Shown here piece after piece: positions 7,488 through 14,171 of a stretch of DNA of 21,375 nt. Below the pieces are notes generated by a model. That model saw only the letters and a list, made by a program, of their open reading frames with translations, was not told the origin of the DNA and did not search any database. Position 1 is the first letter of the stretch. Every line of letters starts with the position of its first letter. The DNA comes from Candidatus Poribacteria bacterium. Its GTDB lineage: Bacteria > Poribacteria > DTPJ01 > WJIO01. A program made the translations under genes and the position numbers. The DNA lies in contig WJIO01000314.1 of the NCBI GenBank assembly GCA_014730235.1, forward strand, positions 1 to 21,375, in the 5' to 3' direction.

Positions 7488-8771
7488 ATGAATAAGTTAA
7501 ATCTAACTGGTGTTTTAATCGTTATTATATTTTTAATTGGATGTACCCCCAAGAGTCTAAGGCAAGGAAACAGCTATATCGAAAACGGAGAATATCCTCA
7601 AGCCCTGGAAGTTCTTACCGATGCCCTTAATAATAATCCGGATAACCCAAAAATTCATCGAAGTCTGGGTATAGCTTACTACAAAACGGGCCAGTATGAA
7701 CAGGCTTTGGATGAATTTGAAAAAGCAAAACAAAAGCTGGATGATGATGGCATTATAATGTTCTATTCAGGTTTAAGCTTTGAACAGTTAGCTCAGTATG
7801 ACAGGGCTATTGAGGAATATTCCAATTATGTCAGACTGGGGAGATTCAGCAGTATCAGGAGCAAATTAAGACAAAGAGTTCAACAATTGATACCAAAACA
7901 GGCGGCTCAATGGGCTAAAGACCGGATGAAGACAGAAAAAGAGATCAATCCGGTTGATATTCCCGATAACAGCATCGCAGTTGCGTATTTCAAACCGCTA
8001 AATATCTCAGAGGAATTAAGATCCCTTCACATAGGGTTGACAGACCTGTTGATCCTTGATCTGTCAATGATAAAAAGTCTCAGGGTAATCGAAAGGGTAA
8101 AGCTGAAGGAAATTTACGAGGAATTGGGTTTCAGCACAACGGATTTTGTGGATGAAAATACCACACCTCGAATGGGTAAATTGCTGGGAGCCAGTTCTCT
8201 TGTGACTGGTGTATTTACAGGATTTGGTGATGAACAATGGCGCATTGATCCTGCTCTGGGTTGGATTAAATTGGATGATTATATGACTCTTGAAAGTGTT
8301 GAGGGAAAACTCCAGCAGTTTTTTGCAGTTGAAAAGGAACTGGTCTTTGATGTTCTTGAAAATCTTGATATTACAGTTACCGAAGAGGAAAAAAATCAGA
8401 TAATGAATAACATACCTACGAAGTCGTTAAAGGCTTTTCTGGCTTATTCCAGAGGGCTTGATTATGTGGACAGGGGTATGTATTCTGAGGCCATATCGGA
8501 ATTTGAATCAGCCTTAACTATAGATCCCGGGTTTAACATATCCGGTGCAAAAATGGCAAACGCAAAGCTACTGAGCCAGTCAATGGACTCCACAAACCGG
8601 TTGGAGGAAGTTTTTGATTCTGCAATCCTTTTGGCGGAAGAGAAGAATCAGCTTATGATAACCACACTGGAGAACACCTCGCAAGCAGGATTGACTCGTT
8701 CTCCAAAAAGTGAATTGGCATTTTCCGAAGCTCAGTCCGATGTTGAATTGGAAATACTATTTCAATGGTAA
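7488..8771 (+). CDS. Outer-membrane lipoprotein 4: TPR - CsgG/FlgO-like - TPR
   Basis: 427 residues. Lipobox FLIGC (Cys19) with Thr at +2, so outer membrane is expected. About 23-115 holds two to three TPRs with clear consensus (NPKIHRSLGIAYYKTGQYEQ and the repeat around 88-115). About 160-300 is CsgG/FlgO-like: SIAVAYFKPL, LTDLLILDLSMIKSLRVIER, and GKLLGASSLVTGVFTG. This strand-helix-ER-helix-GA pattern is also in lipoprotein 2. A further TPR lies at about 311-350 (AYSRGLDYVDRGMYSEAISE). CsgG itself is the curli export channel, an outer-membrane lipoprotein nonamer. Whether this protein keeps pore-forming segments is not visible. Last gene of the tssM operon; a mobile repeat follows 28 bases after the stop. 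Confidence 0.75.
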   Translation: MNKLNLTGVLIVIIFLIGCTPKSLRQGNSYIENGEYPQALEVLTDALNNNPDNPKIHRSLGIAYYKTGQYEQALDEFEKAKQKLDDDGIIMFYSGLSFEQLAQYDRAIEEYSNYVRLGRFSSIRSKLRQRVQQLIPKQAAQWAKDRMKTEKEINPVDIPDNSIAVAYFKPLNISEELRSLHIGLTDLLILDLSMIKSLRVIERVKLKEIYEELGFSTTDFVDENTTPRMGKLLGASSLVTGVFTGFGDEQWRIDPALGWIKLDDYMTLESVEGKLQQFFAVEKELVFDVLENLDITVTEEEKNQIMNNIPTKSLKAFLAYSRGLDYVDRGMYSEAISEFESALTIDPGFNISGAKMANAKLLSQSMDSTNRLEEVFDSAILLAEEKNQLMITTLENTSQAGLTRSPKSELAFSEAQSDVELEILFQW

Positions 8772-8799
8772 ATAGCTTTACCCAAACGTAAGAAAAAAT

Positions 8800-8918
8800 G
8801 GCTCTTCCGGGTTTAGTCTGGTAAAGATAGGAAATTTCCTTGTGCTGTCATTCCTGCTTTTGCAGAATTACATGCTGAGAGAATATTTAATTATAACCAC
8901 ACTAAACCCGGAAGAGCC
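8800..8918 (-). repeat. MITE-like element, copy B (119 bp, inverted orientation)
   Basis: The terminal inverted repeats are perfect over 18 bp: GGCTCTTCCGGGTTTAGT at 8800-8817 and ACTAAACCCGGAAGAGCC at 8901-8918. The internal arms match copy C only when reverse-complemented (TGGTAAAGATAGGAAA on the left equals the right arm of copy C), so this copy is flipped. The core palindrome is decayed (CTGTCATTCCTGC / GCAGAATTACATG). The flanking 8-mers GAAAAAAT and AAAAGAAT agree at 6 of 8 positions, a possible worn target duplication. Confidence 0.85.
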
Positions 8919-8938
8919 AAAAGAATTAACCTTTATAC

Positions 8939-9025
8939 CTACCAAAAAGGAAAGTTTCTATTTGACAAACAGTACTTGAATATGTAAACTATAGAAACCT
9001 GAATAAAAACTTGTGGTTTTGGTAG
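8939..9025. promoter_or_regulatory. Nested inverted repeats around the tssA promoter (candidate operator)
   Basis: The outer arms are CTACCAAAA (8939-8947) and TTTTGGTAG (9017-9025), perfect over 9 bp. The inner arms are GTTTCTAT (8954-8961) and ATAGAAAC (8991-8998), perfect over 8 bp. The inner arms directly abut the -35 and -10 boxes. The two pairs have slightly different centres (8982 and 8976). A regulator site is a reasonable inference; the regulator is unknown. Confidence 0.45.
8962..8990 (+). promoter_or_regulatory. Strong sigma70-type promoter for the tssA-vgrG operon
   Basis: A perfect TTGACA (8962-8967), a 17-base spacer, and TAAACT (8985-8990), about 120 bases upstream of tssA. 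This is the best promoter match in the window and implies that tssA onwards is a separate transcription unit from tssM and the lipoproteins. Confidence 0.6.
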
Positions 9026-9109
9026 AGATTGCTTACTGAAAATTCTATAGAGTCATGCATATACTGGATAATCCAATTGTGGAGTATTATCCCAATAAGG
9101 GGGAAATAG

Positions 9110-10810
9110 ATGTCCCAACTTTTGGAAAACATAGCTGACCCGATTTCTGATTCTCAACCCAGCGGGGAAGATATAGCCAGACTTGAACCATCAGCCCAGA
9201 ATGAGGAATGGATACAGAAATATGCCGAACTTCGCGGTCTGGTCAACAGAATATCCAGCAACAGCGAGGTAATTGTAAGCATTAGCTCTGATATATTATC
9301 GGGTAAGTCAAAAGATCTAAGGATAGCCGGCCATCTGTGTTTGGGATTGCTTTACCAAAACGGTTTTGCCGGACTTTCAGAAGGCATTAAGGCTTATCAT
9401 ATACTACTGAGAGATTATTGGGACAAAGGTCTATATCCATCCAGAGATTCTGCAAGGCTTAATAACTTAAAAACTCTGGATGGACGTTTAAGCAGTGATA
9501 TTACAGCCAAATCCCGGGCGGATGAAAAAGAGTTTTTTGTCCCATCATCAGCATCAGACAGACAGGCTTTTGAGGAAATCATACAGACCATAGCAGATAT
9601 AAAATCTGACATGGAAGATAGAACATCCAACAATACAACACTTTTGGATAACTTCAATAGAGCCATCAATACCCGACTGAAAGCTTTAGGGCCTGACACT
9701 ACCAAGCCAAAACCACCGCCAAAGGCAGAAGATCCCACTGATAAGAAAAAGACCAGTATTTTCAGAAAGGTTGTTCCTTCCTCATGGAAACCCGATGAAG
9801 AAGAAGCAAAAGCCGAAACTGGGATAGAATTTAAAAATGAAATGGAGGCTATAAGGGCGGTTATACAGGCAGCCAGATATCTGCTTAATAAAAATCCAAG
9901 AAGCGTTGTTCCATATCGTATAGTACGTTCCAGCCTTTGGTATTCCCTGCCGTTGCCGAATCCTAATCCTGACAGGCAAGGAATCAAGATGACTCCTATA
10001 CCCTTTCCGTCGGGTAAATCTCGGCTTGAAGAACTTATGAGCAACGAGGACTGGGAATCCATGCCAGTAGAATGTGAATCTGTATTTGTGGAAAATTTCG
10101 AGGCCGGAGGTGGAGGGTGCTTTTGTCTGGATATTCAGAGGTTTCTGAGTACAGCTTTAAAAGAATTGATGACAAATTCAGATGCAAAGCTTAAAGGTGA
10201 TTATGAAACGCTAAATAAATTTATCATACAGGAAACAGCCCTTTTTGTTGAACGTTTTCCGTGGATTACTGAGATCGTATATTCCAATGGTACGCCCTTT
10301 GTGGATAACCAGACAAAGGTTTGGCTTGAAAAATCGGTAAAGCCTATATTCGACTCAGATTCCAATCAGCAGAATAGCCCGAATACAAAGGAGAGCGCGG
10401 AGAAATTATCAGGGATAGACGAGGATATTGCAAAAGCCGAAGACCTTTTATCAAGGCAGAAATGGCAGGATGCCCTTATAATGATGCAGTCGGGCATAAA
10501 TACAGAACCAAACCCCAGAGGTAAATTCAGACGCCGCCTTAGCCTTTCGGAGATATGTCTGGATGCAGGTCAGCCGGAAATGGCCCGACCGCTTCTGGAA
10601 CAATTGGACGAGGAAATTCAGCATTTTTCCCTTGATCAGTGGGAACCTGACCTATGCCTTCAGGTATGGATTGGCCTAAGGCGATGCTACCGGGATATGA
10701 TATCGCAAAAGTCACGACAGACAAACGAAGTTGCGTATGAAGAAAAAATAGATAATTTATTTGAAAAGATTTGCAGACTCGATATTCGAGCTGTATTGGA
10801 TTCAAAATAA
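9110..10810 (+). CDS. tssA: T6SS assembly protein TssA (ImpA N-terminal domain, VasJ-type C-terminus)
   Basis: 566 residues, preceded by AAGGGGG six bases before the ATG. The ImpA_N domain occupies about 8-135, with the typical opening ISDSQPSGEDI, then SSDILSGKSKDLRIAGHLC and DYWDKGLYPSRDSARLNNL. The middle (about 195-215) is a Pro/Lys-rich linker. The C-terminal helical domain (about 440-560) reads KAEDLLSRQKWQDALIMMQ, then RRRLSLSEICLDAGQPEMAR and LLEQLDEEI, as in VasJ-type TssA proteins. TssA proteins act in the cytoplasm at the baseplate and at the growing sheath end. First gene of the second operon; a mobile repeat is inserted right at its stop codon. Confidence 0.92.
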   Translation: MSQLLENIADPISDSQPSGEDIARLEPSAQNEEWIQKYAELRGLVNRISSNSEVIVSISSDILSGKSKDLRIAGHLCLGLLYQNGFAGLSEGIKAYHILLRDYWDKGLYPSRDSARLNNLKTLDGRLSSDITAKSRADEKEFFVPSSASDRQAFEEIIQTIADIKSDMEDRTSNNTTLLDNFNRAINTRLKALGPDTTKPKPPPKAEDPTDKKKTSIFRKVVPSSWKPDEEEAKAETGIEFKNEMEAIRAVIQAARYLLNKNPRSVVPYRIVRSSLWYSLPLPNPNPDRQGIKMTPIPFPSGKSRLEELMSNEDWESMPVECESVFVENFEAGGGGCFCLDIQRFLSTALKELMTNSDAKLKGDYETLNKFIIQETALFVERFPWITEIVYSNGTPFVDNQTKVWLEKSVKPIFDSDSNQQNSPNTKESAEKLSGIDEDIAKAEDLLSRQKWQDALIMMQSGINTEPNPRGKFRRRLSLSEICLDAGQPEMARPLLEQLDEEIQHFSLDQWEPDLCLQVWIGLRRCYRDMISQKSRQTNEVAYEEKIDNLFEKICRLDIRAVLDSK

Positions 10811-10812
10811 AA

Positions 10813-10931
10813 GGTTCTTCCGGGTTTAGTGTGGCTGTAATTGAAAATTTTCTCAGCTGTCATTCCTGCTTTCGCAGGAATGACAGCATAAAGAATTTTC
10901 CTATCTTTACCACACTAAGCCCGGAAGAACC
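10813..10931 (+). repeat. MITE-like element, copy C (119 bp, perfect 8-bp target duplication)
   Basis: Terminal repeats GGTTCTTCCGGGTTTAGTGTGG and its right-end partner match at 21 of 22 positions. The core is a perfect 14-bp stem (GCTGTCATTCCTGC, 10856-10869; TTTC loop; GCAGGAATGACAGC, 10874-10887). It is flanked by the direct repeat AAATAAAA at 10805-10812 and 10932-10939. The left duplication contains the tssA stop codon. Removing the element plus one duplication leaves about 19 bases between tssA and tssB, a normal operon gap. Confidence 0.93.
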
Positions 10932-10956
10932 AAATAAAATATAGGAGGGCAGATAG

Positions 10957-11454
10957 ATGTTAAATGTTCCAAAATCTAGAGTTACGATTGATTACGTCAA
11001 ACACACAGGAGACGCCGCAGAAAAGCGTGAATTACCCCAGCGAATGCTGGTTGTAGGAGACTTTAACTTTAAAGAACCTGATCCCGATGATATTTTGGCC
11101 GAAAGGGATAAGGTGGAGATCAACCAGCGCAATTTCAACGAAGTGATGAGAAAGCAGGACGTTAAGCTAAATATTACCGTTCCAAATAAATTAACCGATA
11201 AAGAGGGTGAGGAAATAAATGTGAATCTTGATCTCAAGGACATGAATTCTTTCCGTCCCGAAGCCATCGCCTCACAGATAGAAGAGCTTAACACACTTTT
11301 GAAGGTGCGGGAACTGCTTATCGCTTTGAAAAGCCATCTGGTTAGCCGACGCCAATTCCGCAGAGAGTTGGAGCGGATTATCAAAACTGATCTGGATTCG
11401 GCCATGAAGGAACTGTCAGCTTTAGGTTATATGCCGGAGGAAGAATCTGAATAG
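10957..11454 (+). CDS. tssB: T6SS contractile sheath small subunit TssB (VipA/ImpB)
   Basis: 165 residues with AGGAGG eight bases before the ATG. The N-terminus has the family's hallmark beta strands (RVTIDYVKHTGDAAEKRELP, then RMLVVGDF). The rest includes RDKVEINQRNFNEVM, LNITVPNKL, an LDLKDMNSFRPEAIA strand-helix and a C-terminal helical part (LLIALKSHLVSRRQFRREL). TssB and TssC co-assemble into the sheath that contracts to propel the Hcp/VgrG tube. Length is typical. It is immediately followed by tssC, as is usual. Confidence 0.96.
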   Translation: MLNVPKSRVTIDYVKHTGDAAEKRELPQRMLVVGDFNFKEPDPDDILAERDKVEINQRNFNEVMRKQDVKLNITVPNKLTDKEGEEINVNLDLKDMNSFRPEAIASQIEELNTLLKVRELLIALKSHLVSRRQFRRELERIIKTDLDSAMKELSALGYMPEEESE

Positions 11455-11489
11455 AAATATTTTTACGTAGTTGATAAGGAGATTTTACA

Positions 11490-12986
11490 ATGGCAGAGAG
11501 AGAAGAAGAACAGTTAGAACAACCATCAAAGGAGGTTGAAGAGGAGGAAGCGTCTCTCCTCGATCAGCTTCTGTCAAAAATTGATACCACGCCGCCTGTT
11601 CAGGAAGAGCGGGATCAGCTTGGAATCGCTGTGGGTCATCTCCTAGACGCGGTATCGAAATCCGTTGAAAAACCTGAGCGAGTTGATGGAAAACTTATTG
11701 ATGCCTACATTGCTCAACTGGACAGCAGGTTGAGCGCGCAGTTAGATGAAGTGCTGCACAACGAAGAATTTCAGGAAATAGAATCAGCGTGGCGCGGTTT
11801 GCAGTTTCTAGTGGATAGGGCAAACTTTCAGAGCAATATAAAAATCGAGATGCTAAATATCTCCAAAGAAGAACTTGCAGAGGATTTTGAAGAAGTTGGA
11901 GACCCGTTAGAGGGTGGTCTTTTTACCCACATATATTCCCAGGCTTATGATCAATACGGTGCTGATCCCGTTACTGCAATAGTTGCGAATTATGACTTCA
12001 ACAGCGGTCCTATGGATATCGATTTGCTGAGAAATATTGCTGATGTAGCCGCTGCCGCCCATTGTCCCTTTGTCGCCAGTATCAACCCCCAATTCTTTGG
12101 GCGAAATACCTTTGAAGAGGTGGCTTCTGTGCCGCAGTTAGAGGCCATAATGGATTCACCGGCGTTTCTAAATTGGAATTCCTTCAGGGATTCGGAGAAC
12201 TCAAGATATGTTGGTCTAACCCTACCCCAATTTTTGCTGAGACTTCCATATGGTGAAGATACGGTTAAAGTCAAAAACTTTAACTACAATGAGGATGTCA
12301 AAGCTGAGGATCACGACAAATACCTGTGGGGTAATTCGGCCTTTGCATTGGCTTCGCAGATCAACAAGAGCTTTGCGGAATACGGCTGGCCGGTTAATAT
12401 AATAGGCCCTCAGTCAGGTGGTCTTGTGGAAAACCTTCCTTTGCATACATACGAGGTGGGTGAGGGTATGCAGGACTACAAGATTCCTCTGGAAATCAAG
12501 ATACCTGATATGAAAGAGCGGGATTTTGCCGAACACGGATTTATACCGCTGCTTGTTCATGAGGGACGAAAGGTAGAAGCCGCTTTCTTCTCAGCTTATT
12601 CAGCCCAAAGGCCCCAGGAATACGACGATCCTGTGGCTAATGCTAACAGCAGGCTTAGCTCCCGACTCCCATATGTTTTGTTAGCTTCCAGACTTACTCA
12701 CTATCTGAGAGTTATTCAGCGGGATGAGATTGGGAGAATGTTAAACGCCGGGGATGTTCAGTCTGCTCTTAATAAATGGCTTAACCAGTATGTCTCAGGG
12801 CCAAATCCCAGAAGCGAGCAGCTAAAAGCCCAGAGACCCCTTCAATCAGCCAGAGTTGACGTTCAGGAAAGTCCCGATAAACCGGGAGTTTTTGACGTTC
12901 AGATTTTTGCTACACCCCACTACCAGGCTGAAGAATTTAACATCGAACTATCGCTGGTAGCTGAGATGCCAGAAGCCCGACAGTAA
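11490..12986 (+). CDS. tssC: T6SS contractile sheath large subunit TssC (VipB/ImpC)
   Basis: 498 residues with an AAGGAG ribosome site. The acidic N-terminus is followed by EEEASLLDQLLSK (about 17-30), in the region where VipB-type proteins present the ClpV recognition helix. Family signatures follow: ESAWRGLQFLVDRA, YGADPVTAIVANYDF, CPFVASINPQFFG, SRYVGLTLPQFLLRLPYG, LWGNSAFALASQI, YGWPVNIIGPQSGG and FIPLLVHEGRKVEAAFFSA. The gene is full length with no frameshift. It works with TssB (35 bases upstream) as the sheath protomer, and contracted sheath should be a substrate for the ClpV encoded downstream. Confidence 0.97.
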   Translation: MAEREEEQLEQPSKEVEEEEASLLDQLLSKIDTTPPVQEERDQLGIAVGHLLDAVSKSVEKPERVDGKLIDAYIAQLDSRLSAQLDEVLHNEEFQEIESAWRGLQFLVDRANFQSNIKIEMLNISKEELAEDFEEVGDPLEGGLFTHIYSQAYDQYGADPVTAIVANYDFNSGPMDIDLLRNIADVAAAAHCPFVASINPQFFGRNTFEEVASVPQLEAIMDSPAFLNWNSFRDSENSRYVGLTLPQFLLRLPYGEDTVKVKNFNYNEDVKAEDHDKYLWGNSAFALASQINKSFAEYGWPVNIIGPQSGGLVENLPLHTYEVGEGMQDYKIPLEIKIPDMKERDFAEHGFIPLLVHEGRKVEAAFFSAYSAQRPQEYDDPVANANSRLSSRLPYVLLASRLTHYLRVIQRDEIGRMLNAGDVQSALNKWLNQYVSGPNPRSEQLKAQRPLQSARVDVQESPDKPGVFDVQIFATPHYQAEEFNIELSLVAEMPEARQ

Positions 12987-13006
12987 ATGTAAAACTTAAG
13001 GTTTTT

Positions 13007-13125
13007 GGTTCTTCTGGATTAAGTATGATAAAAATGCAAAACCTTTATAAACATGTCATCCCTGCAAAAGCAGGGATGACATGCAAATTGATTTTTCTTC
13101 ATTACCACACTAAACCGGAAGAATC
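13007..13125 (+). repeat. MITE-like element, copy D (119 bp, perfect 8-bp target duplication, diverged)
   Basis: The ends are GGTTCTTCTGGATTAAGT on the left and CACTAAACCGGAAGAATC on the right, more diverged than in other copies. The core is a perfect 14-bp stem (CATGTCATCCCTGC, 13052-13065; AAAA loop; GCAGGGATGACATG, 13070-13083), with several base pairs changed on both sides relative to copy C. It is flanked by the direct repeat AGGTTTTT at 12999-13006 and 13126-13133. It lies between tssC and hcp. Confidence 0.88.
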
Positions 13126-13175
13126 AGGTTTTTTAAATTAATTTTGCTGTAGAAATAAATCAGGAGGGAACGTAA

Positions 13176-13700
13176 ATGATTAGGATTGGTTATCTTACTA
13201 TTACCCCGGAAACCACAGGTTCACCTATAACTGGCCCGTCAGTATACTCCCAGGCTCCGGATACCATTGAAGTGCTGGATGTAACGCACATGGTACGTCA
13301 TGAATATGACGCACAGCATGGAACACCCTCTGGCGACAGAAAGCATGAACCACTCAGGATTATCAAATCCATTGATTGCACAACTCCCCTGTTATATGCC
13401 ATGTGCTGTAACGCGGAACTACTGACAGAGGTAAAGCTGGATTATTTTGTCCAGATAGGCAGTGCACCAGATCCTGTACCGTTTTTCTCATGGACTCTGA
13501 CAAATGCTTATATCACTCACATCAAATCTATCACAGCAAAGGAAATGCCTGAAGAATTTTCTGAACAATATGATTTGCTTGAAGAGATAGCCTTTTCATA
13601 TCAGGAGATCACATGGACGCACCACGCCCATCGCGCTCCTATCGGCCTTAAGGAACTGCCGCAGGAAATTCAGCAGGACTCGTGGTCTTCTATAGCATAA
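13176..13700 (+). CDS. hcp: T6SS tube protein Hcp (TssD)
   Basis: 174 residues, close to the usual Hcp length, with a strong AGGAGG eight bases upstream. The Hcp beta-barrel pattern is visible: N-terminal strand IGYLTITPE, then TIEVLDVTHMVRHEYD, the loop GTPSGDRKHEPLRIIKSID, and the strand/helix pair TPLLYAMCCNAELLTEVKLDY. These are followed by AYITHIKSIT, then LEEIAFSYQEITWTHH near the C-terminus. Hcp hexamers stack into the inner tube inside the TssBC sheath. A perfect hairpin terminator directly follows the stop, which suggests a separate abundant hcp-ending transcript. Confidence 0.93.
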   Translation: MIRIGYLTITPETTGSPITGPSVYSQAPDTIEVLDVTHMVRHEYDAQHGTPSGDRKHEPLRIIKSIDCTTPLLYAMCCNAELLTEVKLDYFVQIGSAPDPVPFFSWTLTNAYITHIKSITAKEMPEEFSEQYDLLEEIAFSYQEITWTHHAHRAPIGLKELPQEIQQDSWSSIA

Positions 13701-13709
13701 AAAAGCTTT

Positions 13710-13748
13710 GTAATGGGCGTATGTATACGCCCATTACTTTTTATTTTT
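13710..13748 (+). terminator. Intrinsic terminator after hcp
   Basis: Perfect 12-bp stem GTAATGGGCGTA (13710-13721) and TACGCCCATTAC (13726-13737) with a 4-base loop, then the T-rich run TTTTTATTTTT (13738-13748). It begins ten bases after the hcp stop. Some read-through must occur, or another promoter must exist, for tssE-vgrG to be expressed. Confidence 0.88.
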
Positions 13749-13763
13749 GCAATCTATATAACT

Positions 13764-14171
13764 ATGGACGTTGGCTTATTAGAGGGAATATTAGGTAAGT
13801 TTTTCTCCGGTGAACCTATACCAAACCGGGGTGGAAGGGTGCAGAGCATCCGGGAGCACCTATCAATTTTGCTGAACACCCGGCGCGGTTCTGTTCCGCA
13901 TCTTCCTGATTATGGTCTGCCTGACAGCATGCAGGTTTCCATAAAAGATCGGCTTTCTATATCCAAATTCGGAAGGGATATTCAGGAGACGGTCAAAAAA
14001 TATGAACCTCGACTGATGAATGTCCGAGTTAAGCCTATAGAACAGGAACCTGAAACCCTGGCCGATTTTCGACTGGGATTTTTACTGGAAGCGAAGGTTA
14101 TAAATCAAAACGCCCGGTTTCGGGCATTCTTTACCACCTCCGGTTCTGCTGAAATAGAGGATACTAAGTAA
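13764..14171 (+). CDS. tssE: T6SS baseplate protein TssE (gp25-like)
   Basis: 135 residues from the ATG at 13764 (MDVGLLEGILGKFF). An in-frame ATG at 13713 lies inside the terminator stem and would add 17 unlike-TssE residues, so I prefer 13764. No convincing ribosome site is visible before it. The gp25/GPW family signatures are present: SIREHLSILLNTRRGS, PHLPDYGLPD, and the C-terminal YEPRLMNVRVKP strand with RLGFLLEAKV. TssE sits at the baseplate with TssF and TssG and is thought to help start sheath polymerisation. Its stop overlaps the start of tssF by one base. Confidence 0.92.
   Translation: MDVGLLEGILGKFFSGEPIPNRGGRVQSIREHLSILLNTRRGSVPHLPDYGLPDSMQVSIKDRLSISKFGRDIQETVKKYEPRLMNVRVKPIEQEPETLADFRLGFLLEAKVINQNARFRAFFTTSGSAEIEDTK

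Larger units (their letters stand above)
8772..9109. other. Intergenic region between the two T6SS operons
   Basis: 338 bases. It contains MITE-like copy B (8800-8918), nested inverted repeats (8939-9025) around a strong promoter (8962-8990), and the ribosome binding site of tssA. I see no small coding gene and no U-tract terminator after lipoprotein 4. Confidence 0.65.

Noticed and set aside
1032-8771. Contractile injection system of the eCIS/PVC phage-like type instead of a T6SS
   Set aside because: TssM, TssA, TssB/TssC, Hcp, TssF/TssG and ClpV are specific T6SS components; eCIS loci lack TssM and the ClpV/TssBC pair.
8800-8918. MITE copies read as intrinsic terminators
   Set aside because: They can form long hairpins but none is followed by a T-run; at most they could attenuate or stabilise transcripts.
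9415-10062. 215-codon minus-strand ORF within tssA
   Set aside because: Lies fully inside a well-supported gene and has low-complexity shadow composition.
13713-13763. N-terminal extension of tssE from the ATG at 13713
   Set aside because: The ATG and next codons form the terminator stem; the extra residues do not resemble TssE and there is no ribosome site in front.
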